A DNA stretch of 43,960 nucleotides from Rhodospirillales bacterium (lineage in GTDB: Bacteria; Pseudomonadota; Alphaproteobacteria; Acetobacterales; Acetobacteraceae): positions 1-43,960 of the forward strand of contig CANHKG010000012.1 in assembly GCA_947460455.1 (NCBI GenBank). The letters run 5' to 3'. The stretch's first letter is position 1, and each line of letters opens with the position of its first letter. A program made the translations under genes and the position numbers. The notes beneath the pieces were generated by a model, which was not told the origin of the DNA, did not search any database, and saw only the letters and a program-made list of their open reading frames with translations. This document shows positions 28,643 to 37,371 of the stretch, piece by piece.

Positions 28643-29089
28643 TCAAGCCTTCTTCTCCCACCCTCGAACCCCCTGCTGCCAATAACTCAGCGCATGCCCA
28701 GCGGCTTTCGCCGCCTTCCACCGCTCCCGCGCCCGCGCCACCGCGCCCTCGTCATTGCCGTCGAACAGATCGAACACGCGGGTGAACGCGCCCAGCCGCG
28801 CACTCTCCGCGCCGTCCACCAGGAACAGGAAGCGCGCCCCGTTCGGCGCCTCGTCCTCGGTGGTCAGCCAGATGGGCTGCAGGTCGGCATTGCCGGCGGT
28901 GGGCGTGCCATGCGGCAGCCAGTCCGGTTCCGGGCAGACCCAGAGCGCGGCATCCAGCGCGGCGAGGCGCTCAGCGCTGCCGCAGCGCACCACGGCGCGC
29001 TCGCCGGCCTGCAGGGTGCGGCCGAGCAGGCGGGGCAGGGCGTCGTCCAGCCCGCTGCGGGTCAGGTGGTAGAAGCCGATCTCGGCCAT
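28643..29089 (-). CDS. holC: DNA polymerase III subunit chi
   Basis: Chi links the clamp loader to single-stranded DNA-binding protein during replication. The 148-residue chain starts MAEIGFYHLTRSGLDDALPR, typical of alphaproteobacterial HolC, and contains LDAALWVCPEPDWLPHG and a C-terminal RFLFLVDGAES followed by VFDLFDGNDE. No membrane segments. It follows two leucyl aminopeptidase genes on the same strand; a pepA-holC pairing is common in proteobacteria. The 127-base gap from the nearer aminopeptidase holds two hairpins, so co-transcription may be partial. A hairpin element lies 6 bases beyond the stop. Confidence 0.92.
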   Translation of the reverse strand: MAEIGFYHLTRSGLDDALPRLLGRTLQAGERAVVRCGSAERLAALDAALWVCPEPDWLPHGTPTAGNADLQPIWLTTEDEAPNGARFLFLVDGAESARLGAFTRVFDLFDGNDEGAVARARERWKAAKAAGHALSYWQQGVRGWEKKA

Positions 29090-29110
29090 TAGTGTCCTGC
29101 CCGCGAAGTT

Positions 29111-29221
29111 CGTCCGGCTTCGGACGGACGTAGCGGATCAGCAGGCCACTTCAAACAAAGTCCTGATGTCCCGCGCACGGGCGTTGTCAGGCGGGGGCTG
29201 CCGTTTGGGCGGGACATCAGG
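29111..29221 (-). terminator. Hairpin pair between the second aminopeptidase gene and holC
   Basis: Perfect 13-base arms at 29162-29174 and 29209-29221 overlap the aminopeptidase stop codon and enclose 34 bases. A second hairpin has 6-base arms (29111-29116 and 29121-29126) with a 4-base loop. No clean T-run follows on the minus strand, so it may be an attenuator or mRNA-stability element and not a full terminator. Confidence 0.4.
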
Positions 29222-30632
29222 CGGTTTCGAAGTCGCGCGCCACCAGCCGGTCCAGCAGCCGCGCGCCGAAGCCGCTGGGGCCCAGCGCGTGCAGCGTGTC
29301 GGCGGCGGCGCGGTTGGCGACCCCGGCGATATCCAGGTGCGCCCAGGGCACGTCGCCCACGAAATCGCGCAGGAACGCCGCCCCATGGCAGGCATCGGGC
29401 TGCATCCGGCCAGAGAGGCAGTGGCGGATATCGGCGATATCGGAATCGAGGTCGGTCCGGTGCCCTTCGCCAATCGGCATGCGCCAGAGGGGCTCGCCCA
29501 CCGCCTGCCCGGCCGCGGCCACCTTGGTGGCCAGGGCGGCGTTGTTGTCGAACATCCCGGCATGGTGGTGGCCGAGCGCGACGACGATGCTGCCGGTCAG
29601 CGTGGCGAGGTCGATCATGGCGCGCGGCTTGTGCTGGCGGGCCGTCCAGGCCAGCGCATCGGCCAGGACCAGCCGGCCTTCGGCATCGGTGTCCACCACT
29701 TCGATCGTCTTGCCGGAGAAGCTGCGCAGCACGTCGCCGGGCCGGTAGCTGGCCGCCCCGGTGGCATTCTCGGCGATCGGCAGCACGGCCAGCGCCGGGG
29801 CAGGGGAGTTGCGCAGCGCCAGCGCCAGGATCGCGCCTGCCGCCGCCGCGGCGCCCGCCATGTCGCCGCGCATGTTCTCCATGCCCTCGGCGCCCTTGAT
29901 GCACAGCCCACCAGTATCGAAGGTGATGCCCTTGCCCACGAAGGCCACCGGCGGGGCCTTCAGCCGCCCCTTCCACCGCAGCACCGCCATCAACGGCGGA
30001 TGCACCGAGCCCTGGCCCACGGCGAGCAGCGCGCCCAACCCCTGCCGCTCCAACTCGGCGCGACCCAGAATGCCCACCGCAATGCCATGCCGCGACAGCC
30101 CCTGTAGCCGGATGGCGAATTCCTGCGGCGTCAGCTCATTGCCCGGCTCGGCCACCAGGTCACGGGCAAACAGCGCCCCGCGCACCCCGGCCGAGGCATC
30201 ACGCCACGCCGCCGCCACCGCATCTGGCATGTCGGTCACCAGATCGACCGCGATCAGCTTCGCCGCATCCTCCGCCACCCGCCCGCGCAGCCGCTCGAAG
30301 CGCCAGGCGCGCAGGCAGGCCCCGGCGGCAAAGGCGGCGGCCAGCGGCGCCGGCAGCCCACGCGCATCCAGCGCCACATGCGCCACGCCCATCAGCGAAG
30401 CGGCCGCCCGCGCCCCGGCCTGCCGCAGCGTTTCCTCCCCGGGGGCGCCAATGCCCAGCAACAGCGTCCGGCCCTGTCCGCCCAGCACATCGCACTGCGT
30501 GCCGGCAGCAGCGGTGAACCCATCGGCTGCCGCCGCGGCGCGCAACCCGTCAGGCAGCGCATCGAGGCTGGCCACCGGCAGGGCGGTGGCCGTTGCGGCC
30601 GGGGCGGTGCGCCCGATACGAACTTCCAGCAT
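29217..30632 (-). CDS. Leucyl aminopeptidase family protein, second copy (M17)
   Basis: This is a cytosolic dinuclear-metal aminopeptidase of 471 residues. The M17 catalytic domain carries the metal and catalytic residues in VGKGITFDTGGLCIK, ENMRGDMAG and VDTDAEGRLVLAD. The N-terminal domain is shorter and more divergent than in its neighbour. Its ATG is 24 bases after the stop of the first aminopeptidase gene, so the two are a tandem paralogous pair in one operon. All usual ligand residues are present, so both are predicted active; a difference in specificity is possible but cannot be seen. Confidence 0.9.
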   Translation of the reverse strand: MLEVRIGRTAPAATATALPVASLDALPDGLRAAAAADGFTAAAGTQCDVLGGQGRTLLLGIGAPGEETLRQAGARAAASLMGVAHVALDARGLPAPLAAAFAAGACLRAWRFERLRGRVAEDAAKLIAVDLVTDMPDAVAAAWRDASAGVRGALFARDLVAEPGNELTPQEFAIRLQGLSRHGIAVGILGRAELERQGLGALLAVGQGSVHPPLMAVLRWKGRLKAPPVAFVGKGITFDTGGLCIKGAEGMENMRGDMAGAAAAAGAILALALRNSPAPALAVLPIAENATGAASYRPGDVLRSFSGKTIEVVDTDAEGRLVLADALAWTARQHKPRAMIDLATLTGSIVVALGHHHAGMFDNNAALATKVAAAGQAVGEPLWRMPIGEGHRTDLDSDIADIRHCLSGRMQPDACHGAAFLRDFVGDVPWAHLDIAGVANRAAADTLHALGPSGFGARLLDRLVARDFETA

Positions 30633-30656
30633 GGCGGCGCTCCGCCCCGCGGGCCC

Positions 30657-32156
30657 TCAGCCTTCGTAGTGCTCGGCCACCATCTGGTCGAGCAACCGCA
30701 CACCGAAAGCGGTCGCCCCCTTCGGCACCGTCGGCGAATCCTTGCCGCTCCACACCGTCCCGGCCACGTCCATGTGAACCCAGGGCTTGCCGTTCACGAA
30801 GCGCTGGATGAACTGCGCCGCCGTGATCGCCCCGCCCGGCCGTCCACCGACATTCTTCATGTCGGCGATGTCGCTCTTGATCTGCTTGTCGTACGCCTCG
30901 CCCAACGGCATGCGCCACACCTTCTCGCCGGTCGTCTCCCCGGCGGCATGAAGCTGCTGGGCCAGCGTGTCGTCATTGGCGAAGAAGCCGGCATACTCAT
31001 GCCCCAGCGCCACGATCATCGCGCCGGTCAGCGTGGCGAGATCGATCATGAAGCGCGGATCATACTTCTGCTGGCAGTACCAAAGCACATCGGCCAGCAC
31101 CAGCCGGCCCTCGGCATCGGTGTTGATCACCTCGATCGTCTGGCCGGAATAGCTCTTCACCACGTCCCCGGGCCGCTGCGCCGTGCCGCTGGGCATGTTC
31201 TCCACCAGCCCGACCAACCCGATCACATCCACCTTCGCCTTGCGCCCGGCGAGCGCTGCCATGAGCCCGATCACCGTGCCGGCGCCGCCCATGTCCCACT
31301 TCATGTCCTCCATCCCGCCGGCCGGCTTGATGGAGATGCCGCCGGTATCGAAGGTCACGCCCTTGCCGATGAAGGCCAGCGGCTTGGCGGCAGCCTTCGC
31401 CTTGCCCTTGGCGGCGCCCGCGCCGTTCCAGGTCATCACCACCATGCGCGGCTCATTGGCGCTGCCCATCGCCACGCCCATCAGCGCACCGAAGCCCAGC
31501 TTGGTCATCTCCTTCGGCCCGAACACCTCCACCTTCAGCCCCAGCGCCGTCAGCTTGCGGCAGCGCTCGGCCATCTCGGCGGGGTTCAGAACATTGGCCG
31601 GCTCGCTCACCAGGTCACGGCTGAGGAACACACCCTCCGCCACCGCCTTCAGGTCGGCCCAGGCATCGCGCGCCTTGGGCAGTTCGGTGGTCAGCACGGT
31701 GGCGCGGGCCAGCTTCGGCTTGTCTTCCGGCTTCTCCGTGGTGCGGTAGCGGTCGAAGCGGTAGCTGCGCAGGGCGAGGCCCATCGCCACGTGGCCTGCC
31801 TGCTGGCCCGAAAGCCCCACCGCCGAGATGCTGACCCCCGCCTCCCGCGCCAGCGCCGCCGCGGCCTGCCCGCCGGCATCCTCCAGCTGGCGCGCCGCGA
31901 TGCCGTCCAGCTTGCCCAGCCCCACCGCCACCACGCGGGAAAGCCCGGCACCGGGGGCCAGAATGGTGGCGATCTGCCCACGCTTGCCCTTGAACTCCGC
32001 CGCCGCCAGCGCCCGGCCGATGGCCCCGTCGGTCGCCTCATCCGCCGCGGCCAGCAATGCCCCGGTGGCGGAGGTAGCCGCCGCCCCTTCCTCCAGCAGC
32101 AGCACGAGCGCGCCGGATTTCGGCAAAGCGGGCTTGGCGAAGGCGATGTCGAGCAT
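30657..32156 (-). CDS. pepA: Leucyl aminopeptidase (M17)
   Basis: PepA is a hexameric cytosolic aminopeptidase that in some bacteria also binds DNA. This 499-residue chain matches the usual length. The active site is in IGKGVTFDTGGISIKPAGG, DMKWDMGGAG and the family signature NTDAEGRLVLAD. The C-terminal domain has VGGRPGGAITAAQFI and KPWVHMDVAGTVW. The open frame extends to 32234, but I chose ATG 32156, where MLDIAFAKP is family-like and GGAGCG lies upstream. A second M17 gene and holC follow. It is divergent from cysQ across 116 bases. Confidence 0.95.
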   Translation of the reverse strand: MLDIAFAKPALPKSGALVLLLEEGAAATSATGALLAAADEATDGAIGRALAAAEFKGKRGQIATILAPGAGLSRVVAVGLGKLDGIAARQLEDAGGQAAAALAREAGVSISAVGLSGQQAGHVAMGLALRSYRFDRYRTTEKPEDKPKLARATVLTTELPKARDAWADLKAVAEGVFLSRDLVSEPANVLNPAEMAERCRKLTALGLKVEVFGPKEMTKLGFGALMGVAMGSANEPRMVVMTWNGAGAAKGKAKAAAKPLAFIGKGVTFDTGGISIKPAGGMEDMKWDMGGAGTVIGLMAALAGRKAKVDVIGLVGLVENMPSGTAQRPGDVVKSYSGQTIEVINTDAEGRLVLADVLWYCQQKYDPRFMIDLATLTGAMIVALGHEYAGFFANDDTLAQQLHAAGETTGEKVWRMPLGEAYDKQIKSDIADMKNVGGRPGGAITAAQFIQRFVNGKPWVHMDVAGTVWSGKDSPTVPKGATAFGVRLLDQMVAEHYEG

Positions 32157-32272
32157 GGGGAACGCTCCGGGCAAAAAATGGATGGCGCGGACTGTAGCAG
32201 CGCCCACGCGTTTATCCAGTCGCGCGGGCAGCACGATTGGCCTCCCCGGCCTGACCCTGTAAGGAAAGACCC

Positions 32273-33037
32273 ATGAACGACCGTACCCTGCTCGACCTCG
32301 CCTTCGATCTCGCCCGCCAGGCTGGGGAGGTGATCATGCAGGTCCGTGCCCGCGGCTTCGAAACCATGGAGAAGGCCGACGAATCCCCGGTCACGGAAGC
32401 CGACCACGCCTCCGAGGCCCTGATCCTGCGCGGCCTGCGCGCGGCCTACCCGAACATCCCCGTGGTGGCCGAGGAAGAGATGGCCGCCGGCCACATCCCG
32501 AAAGACGCCGAAACCATCTGGGTGGTCGATCCGCTGGACGGCACGCGCGAATACGCCAAGCGCCGCGACGATTTCGCCGTCTGCATCGGCCTGGTCCGCC
32601 GCGGCGCCCCCGTGCTCGGGGTGGTCGGCCAGCCCGCCACCGGCGCGCTCTATGGCGGGATCGTGGGGCAGGGGGCCTGGAAGCGCGAAGGCGGCATCGA
32701 ACGCCCCATCTCCGTCCGCCGCCCGCCGCCGCAGGGCCTGTCGGTGGTGGCCTCGCGCCACTACGCCGACGACCCACGCCTCACCCCGTTCCTGGAAGGC
32801 CGCCGCGTGGCCGATGTGGTGCACATGGGCTCGGCGCTGAAATTCTGCCTGGTGGCGGAAGGCAAGGCCGATCTCTACCCCCGCTTCGGGCCCACCATGG
32901 AATGGGACACGGCGGCCCCGCAGGCCGTGGTGGAAGCCGCCGGCGGCAGCGTGCGCCTTCTGGAAGGCGGCAGCGTGCTGCGCTACGGCAAGCCGGAATG
33001 GCGCAACCCGCCCTTCGTCTGCGTCGGGCGGGAGTGA
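32273..33037 (+). CDS. cysQ: 3'(2'),5'-bisphosphate nucleotidase CysQ
   Basis: CysQ dephosphorylates 3'-phosphoadenosine 5'-phosphate, the by-product of sulfate assimilation and protein phosphopantetheinylation. The 254-residue chain belongs to the inositol monophosphatase fold. Metal sites are in SPVTEADHASE, VAEEEMAAG and VVDPLDGTREYAKR. The CysQ-type C-terminus is YPRFGPTMEWDTAAPQAV. AAGGAAAG sits 5 bases before the ATG. The stop overlaps the next gene in GTGA, so the two are translationally coupled. Histidinol phosphatase and inositol monophosphatase are related alternatives, but the PRFGPTMEWDTAA segment favours CysQ. Confidence 0.9.
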   Translation: MNDRTLLDLAFDLARQAGEVIMQVRARGFETMEKADESPVTEADHASEALILRGLRAAYPNIPVVAEEEMAAGHIPKDAETIWVVDPLDGTREYAKRRDDFAVCIGLVRRGAPVLGVVGQPATGALYGGIVGQGAWKREGGIERPISVRRPPPQGLSVVASRHYADDPRLTPFLEGRRVADVVHMGSALKFCLVAEGKADLYPRFGPTMEWDTAAPQAVVEAAGGSVRLLEGGSVLRYGKPEWRNPPFVCVGRE

Positions 33038-34014
33038 GCCAAACCCGCCTGCTGCCGGCCGATGCCACCGGGATCGCCGAAGCCGCCCGCCTGCTGCGTG
33101 AAGGTGAACTGGTCGGCTTCGGCACCGAGACGGTGTTCGGCCTGGGTGCCGATGCCACCCATGACCGCGCCGTGGCCGGCATCTTCGCCGCCAAGGGCCG
33201 CCCGCACTTCAACCCGCTCATCTGCCACTACCCCACCGCCGACGCGGTGTTTGCCCATGTCGAGGCCGACGACCGCGCCCGCGCCCTGGCCGACGCCTTC
33301 TGGCCCGGCCCGCTCACCCTGGTGCTGCCGCGCCGGGTCACCTGCCCGGTGGCGCTTCTGGCGGGCGCGGGGCTGGAAACACTGGCGGTGCGCGTGCCCG
33401 CCCACGACCAGGCGCTGGCCCTGCTGCGCGCAACCGGCCGCCCCGTCGCCGCCCCCTCCGCCAACCGCTCCGGCCAGGTCAGCCCCACCACGGCTTCCCA
33501 TGTCATGGAAGGCCTGGGCGGGCGCATCGCCGCGGTGCTGGATGGCGCGGCCTGCCCGGTGGGCGTGGAATCGAGCGTGCTGGATCTTACCGGACGCGGC
33601 GCCGTGCTGCTGCGCCCCGGTGGCCTGCCGCGCGCGGCGATCGAGGCGGTGATCGGCCGCGTCGGCACCGGCATCACCCCGGCCCAGGCCGAGGCGGCCC
33701 GCGGCCTGCGCTCACCGGGCCTGCTGGTCTCCCACTACGCCCCGGGCCTGCCGGTGCGGCTCGATGCCACGCATGTGGGGCCGGACGAAGCCCTGCTCGC
33801 CTTCGGCCCACCTCTGCCCGGCGCGGCGACGACCTTTCAGCTTTCCGAGACTTCCGACCTCACCGAAGCCGCCGCGCGGCTGTTCGCGGGGTTGCGGGAA
33901 CTGGACGCGCGCGGCCAGGGCCTGCGCGCCATCGCGGTGATGCCGATCCCCGCGGAGGGGCTCGGCGAGGCGATCAATGACCGCCTGCAGCGTGCCGCGG
34001 CCCCGCGTCCCTGA
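33034..34014 (+). CDS. L-threonylcarbamoyladenylate synthase (Sua5/YrdC/YciO type)
   Basis: This enzyme makes threonylcarbamoyl-AMP from threonine, bicarbonate and ATP for the t6A37 modification of tRNAs that read ANN codons. The 326-residue chain is the long two-domain Sua5 form. The YrdC domain is residues about 10-200 (VGFGTETVFGLGADA, KGRPHFNPLICHY, APSANRSGQVSPTTA), then a linker with SPGLLVSHYAPG, then a C-terminal Sua5 domain. The start is GTG 33034, overlapping the cysQ stop; no ATG fits in this region. Its last 41 bases overlap the convergent small membrane-protein gene. Confidence 0.9.
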   Translation: MSQTRLLPADATGIAEAARLLREGELVGFGTETVFGLGADATHDRAVAGIFAAKGRPHFNPLICHYPTADAVFAHVEADDRARALADAFWPGPLTLVLPRRVTCPVALLAGAGLETLAVRVPAHDQALALLRATGRPVAAPSANRSGQVSPTTASHVMEGLGGRIAAVLDGAACPVGVESSVLDLTGRGAVLLRPGGLPRAAIEAVIGRVGTGITPAQAEAARGLRSPGLLVSHYAPGLPVRLDATHVGPDEALLAFGPPLPGAATTFQLSETSDLTEAAARLFAGLRELDARGQGLRAIAVMPIPAEGLGEAINDRLQRAAAPRP

Positions 34015-34387
34015 GGTCGCCAAGGGTGGAGCGCAGCTGGATCCGCCGCAGCATCAGCCCCACCCACAGCGTGCCCAGCACCAGGATCGCCAGGTTCACC
34101 GACAGCGTGGAACCGCGGCGCGCGATGGTGGCGGGCGCCGTCTCCCGGCAATCAGCACACTCCTCGCCCTGCGGTGACGCGATGCGCAGCCCGGCCACCC
34201 CGGCGGGCAGCATCGCGGCATGGGCCGTTGCCACCGGCCAGGCCAACTCGGGCAATCCCGTGCCGGTCCGCGCCGGGGCCTGCCCTTGAATCACCGCGGC
34301 GGCGGCCGGCTGAGCGGCGGCTGTAACCGCCGGGACCGCCAGCATCAGGGCCAGGGCAATGCATCGGAGATTGTGCGACAGCGACAT
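33974..34387 (-). CDS. Hypothetical membrane-anchored protein with CxxC
   Basis: I do not recognise a family. The 137-residue chain has a probable signal peptide (residues 1-25, with LALMLAVPAVTAAAQ), an exported stretch of about 65 residues that includes ECADC (a CxxC pair that could form a disulfide or bind metal), and a C-terminal membrane helix at residues about 95-114 (SVNLAILVLGTLWVGLMLRR) with a positively charged tail, so the likely topology is N-out, C-in. It overlaps the end of the convergent Sua5 gene by 41 bases. The start has no strong ribosome binding site. It is divergent from the FAD oxidase with 228 bases between. Confidence 0.5.
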   Translation of the reverse strand: MSLSHNLRCIALALMLAVPAVTAAAQPAAAAVIQGQAPARTGTGLPELAWPVATAHAAMLPAGVAGLRIASPQGEECADCRETAPATIARRGSTLSVNLAILVLGTLWVGLMLRRIQLRSTLGDLRDAGPRHAAGGH

Positions 34388-34522
34388 GATCTCATCCTCG
34401 CGGCGGGCAGGGCCAAGAGCCCGCTAAGGTCAAGTCTGCAATTGCCGTGCCAGCGTGACATTTCAAAGATTTGACCAAACCCGAATCACCGATCTGTAAA
34501 GAACGCCGACATTGCATTCGTA

Positions 34523-34540
34523 CATTCCATTGCAGGAATG
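34523..34540. promoter_or_regulatory. Small dyad in the spacer before the FAD oxidase gene
   Basis: CATTCC and GGAATG form perfect 6-base arms around a 6-base loop, in a 228-base divergent spacer (34388-34615) that is AT-richer than the genes. It may be an operator or a small RNA hairpin. No other feature is clear there except GCGGAGG, which serves as the ribosome binding site of the following gene. Confidence 0.25.
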
Positions 34541-34615
34541 GGACGCTGCCGGCAGGACACACGCTCGATTGTTCCCCGCCGGCGCACGCGATAGGCTGCC
34601 CGCGGAGGTCCCCGC

Positions 34616-36064
34616 ATGCCCGACGCCATTCCCATCCCGCTGGCCGCCGCGCCGCCGGCCGCGCTGCTCGACCGGCTGCGCGCCATCCTCGGCCCCGCCG
34701 GCCTGCTGACCGATGCCGCCGACACCGCGCCGCATGTGGAAGACTGGCGCCGGCTCTACCGCGGCCAGACCGCCGCCGTGTTGCGCCCGGCCAACACCGC
34801 CGAACTCGCTGCCTGCGTGGCCGCCTGTGCCGAAGCCGGGGTGGCGATCGTGCCGCAGGGCGGCAACACCTCCATGGTCGGCGGTGCCGTGCCGGCGGCG
34901 GATGGCAGCGAGCTGATCCTGACCCTGTCGCGCATGAACCGCATCCGCGCGATCGACCCGATTGACCTCACCCTCACCATCGAGGCCGGGGCGACGCTGA
35001 AGGCCGCGCAGAACGCAGCCCAGGAGGCCGGCTGCCTGTTGCCGCTCTCCATCGGCTCCGAGGGCACCGCCCAGGTGGGCGGCATCCTTTCCACCAATGC
35101 CGGCGGCAACAACACCGTGCGCTACGGCAATGCGCGCGACATGGTGCTGGGGCTGGAGGTGGTGCTGCCCGATGGGCAGGTGTGGAACGGCCTGCGCCGC
35201 CTGCGCAAGGACAACACCGGCTACTGCCTGCGCCAGCTCTTCGTCGGCGCGGAAGGCACGCTGGGCATCATCACCGCCGCCGTGCTGAAGCTGGTGCCGC
35301 GCCCGAGCGAAACCGAGGTCGCCCTCTGCGCCGTCGCTTCCGCCGAAGCGGCACTCGCGCTGTTCAACCGGGTGCAGATGCACGATCCCGCCAGCATCCA
35401 GGCCTTCGAATACATGTCCGGCCTGGGCCTGCGCTTCGTGCTGAAGCACATCCCTGGCGTTTCCCTGCCGCTCGCCACCCCGGCCGAGCACTACGCCCTG
35501 ATCGAGCTGGCCACGCCCCGCCCGAATGCCGGGCTGCGCGAGGCGCTCGAGCAGGTGCTGGAAGCCGCGATGGAGGCCGGCGAGGTGCTGGATGCCGTGG
35601 TGGCCGAAAGCGGCGCCCAGCGCGCCGCGCTGTGGAAGCTGCGCGAGGAACATTCGGAAGCGCAGAAGCGCGAGGGCGCCAGCGTGAAGAACGACGTTTC
35701 GGTGCCGGTCTCCAAGGTGCCGGAACTGATCCGCCTGGCCACCGCGGCCTGCGAGCGCCTGATGCCCGGCATCCGCGCCGTGCCCTTCGGCCACATGGGC
35801 GACGGCAACATCCACTTCAACCTGGAACAGCCCGAAGGCATGGACCCGGCCGCCTTCCTGGCCCAGGACCACGCCATCATGGACACGGTGTGCGAGGTGG
35901 TGCGCGAACTCGATGGCAGCTTCTCCGCCGAGCACGGCATCGGGCTGCTGAAGCCCTACATGATGCCGGAGTGGCGCGGCGGCGCGGAGCTGGACCTGAT
36001 GCGGCGGATCAAGCAGGCGATCGATCCCAATGGATTGATGAATCCGGGGAAGGTTTTGCCTTAA
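34616..36064 (+). CDS. FAD-binding oxidoreductase, GlcD / D-2-hydroxyacid dehydrogenase type
   Basis: This is a flavoprotein of the vanillyl-alcohol-oxidase superfamily, 482 residues, that probably oxidises a D-2-hydroxyacid such as D-2-hydroxyglutarate, D-lactate or glycolate. The FAD domain includes IVPQGGNTSMVGGAVPA near residue 80 and GTAQVGGILSTNAGGNNTVRYG. The C-terminal domain contains AVPFGHMGDGNIHFNL, whose histidines bind the metal and substrate, and FSAEHGIGLLKPY. GCGGAGG precedes the ATG by about 8 bases. It stands alone with a palindromic element after its stop. Which hydroxyacid is used is not decidable; D-2-hydroxyglutarate dehydrogenase is my first guess. Confidence 0.88.
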   Translation: MPDAIPIPLAAAPPAALLDRLRAILGPAGLLTDAADTAPHVEDWRRLYRGQTAAVLRPANTAELAACVAACAEAGVAIVPQGGNTSMVGGAVPAADGSELILTLSRMNRIRAIDPIDLTLTIEAGATLKAAQNAAQEAGCLLPLSIGSEGTAQVGGILSTNAGGNNTVRYGNARDMVLGLEVVLPDGQVWNGLRRLRKDNTGYCLRQLFVGAEGTLGIITAAVLKLVPRPSETEVALCAVASAEAALALFNRVQMHDPASIQAFEYMSGLGLRFVLKHIPGVSLPLATPAEHYALIELATPRPNAGLREALEQVLEAAMEAGEVLDAVVAESGAQRAALWKLREEHSEAQKREGASVKNDVSVPVSKVPELIRLATAACERLMPGIRAVPFGHMGDGNIHFNLEQPEGMDPAAFLAQDHAIMDTVCEVVRELDGSFSAEHGIGLLKPYMMPEWRGGAELDLMRRIKQAIDPNGLMNPGKVLP

Positions 36065-36207
36065 GGAAGCAAGCGGTTCTTTTTTGAAAAAAAGAACCAA
36101 AAAACTTTTATCCTCTTGCTCGCGTGCCAGGGCGGCTGGCGCGCGGGCCAGTGGATGAAGTCTTTTTTGCTTCTTTTTTCTTCGGGAAAAAGAAGACCCT
36201 TGCTTCC
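36065..36207. repeat. AT-rich palindromic element with terminal inverted repeats (copy 2)
   Basis: It starts directly after the TAA of the FAD oxidase gene. Outer ends GGAAGCAAGCGGTTC and, in reverse, GGAAGCAAGGGTCTTC match closely. Hairpin A lies at 36075-36098 (11-base arms) and hairpin B at 36170-36195. AAAAAACTTTT and AAGTCTTTTTT face each other inside. It is 143 bases long and much richer in A and T than its surroundings. Hairpin A or B can end transcription in either direction. Confidence 0.75.
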
Positions 36208-36258
36208 CTCCCACCCCCGCTAGGCCCCGCCCGCACCAGCGGCTAAACTCCACCGGGC

Positions 36259-37371
36259 ATGCCCTTCGCCACCACCCTCACCCTGTATGTCGCGCGTGTC
36301 TTCGCCTTCCACATGCTGGGCATGCTGGCGGCGCTCACCGGCATTGTCGCGCTGTTCGACCTGATCGAGCTGCTGCGCCGCGCGGCCACGCGGCCGGAGG
36401 CAACCTTCGCCGTGGTGGCGGAAATCGCCGGGCTGCGCCTGCCCTGGGCGATGATGCAGATCCTGCCGTTCGCGGTGCTGCTGGGCGGCATCCTGGCCTT
36501 CTGGCGCCTCACCCGTTCCTCCGAGCTGATCGTGGCGCGCGCCACCGGCCTTTCCGCCTGGCAGTTCCTGGCCGGGCCGACGCTGTGCGCGCTGGCGCTG
36601 GGCTGCTTCGCCGTCACGGTCGTAACCCCCGTCTCGGCGGCGATGCGCGCCCGCGCGGAGTCGCTGGACAGCACCTACATCAAGCTCGGCGGCGGGCCGC
36701 TCGCACTTAACGGCGGCCAGCTCTGGCTGCGCCAGGCCGACACGGGGCTGGACCCGCAGGGGGTGGCGCTGCTGCACGCCAATGTGGTCACGGTGCGTGA
36801 CGGGCGGTTGGCGGCGCAGGGGGTGAGCATCTTCCGCCTGGACGCCGGGGACCGGCTGCTGGAGCGCATCGAGGCCCGGGGCGGCACGCTGCTGCCCGGC
36901 CGCTGGGCGCTGGTGGAGGCCCGCACCATCGTGCCCGGCCGCCAGCCCACCCCGGCCCGCGACCTCGCTTTGCCGACAGGCCTGACCGTCGATCGCGTGC
37001 AGGACAGCTTCTCGCCGCCCGATACGCTCTCCGTCTGGGCGCTGCCGGGCTTCATCGCGCTGCTGGACCGCTCCGGCTTCTCTTCCATCCGCCACCGGCT
37101 GCATTTCCATTCGCTGCTGGCGATGCCGCTGCTGGCCGGCACGATGTGCCTGCTGGCCGCCGGTTTCTCGATGCGGGCCACGCGGCGCGGCGGCGTGGGC
37201 CAGATGATCGGCAGCGGCGTGGCCGCCGGCTTCGCGCTGTTCGTGATTTCCAAGGTCGCCGAGGAATTCGGCCAGACCGGCACCTTGCCGCCGGCACTCG
37301 CGGCCTGGGCGCCGATCGCCGCCGGGCTGATGCTCTCCGTCTCCCTGCTGCTCCACCTGGAGGACGGCTGA
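36259..37371 (+). CDS. lptG: LPS export ABC transporter permease LptG
   Basis: LptG, with LptF and the LptB ATPase, extracts lipopolysaccharide from the inner membrane. The 370-residue chain has three N-terminal membrane helices, a periplasmic jellyroll domain (residues about 130-260) and three C-terminal helices. FDLIELLRRAATRPE and FAVLLGGILAFWRLTRSSELIVARA are the LptG-type N-terminal signatures and the LptB-coupling region. LptF normally precedes it in alphaproteobacteria but is absent here. Its stop shares one base with the ATG of lptD. The start ATG 36259 follows the palindromic element by 51 bases, so its promoter must be in that short gap or inside the element. Confidence 0.9.
   Translation: MPFATTLTLYVARVFAFHMLGMLAALTGIVALFDLIELLRRAATRPEATFAVVAEIAGLRLPWAMMQILPFAVLLGGILAFWRLTRSSELIVARATGLSAWQFLAGPTLCALALGCFAVTVVTPVSAAMRARAESLDSTYIKLGGGPLALNGGQLWLRQADTGLDPQGVALLHANVVTVRDGRLAAQGVSIFRLDAGDRLLERIEARGGTLLPGRWALVEARTIVPGRQPTPARDLALPTGLTVDRVQDSFSPPDTLSVWALPGFIALLDRSGFSSIRHRLHFHSLLAMPLLAGTMCLLAAGFSMRATRRGGVGQMIGSGVAAGFALFVISKVAEEFGQTGTLPPALAAWAPIAAGLMLSVSLLLHLEDG

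Noticed and set aside
36065-36258. Remnant of lptF upstream of lptG
   Set aside because: The 194 bases are taken up by the palindromic element and a short spacer; no LptF-like coding fragment is visible.
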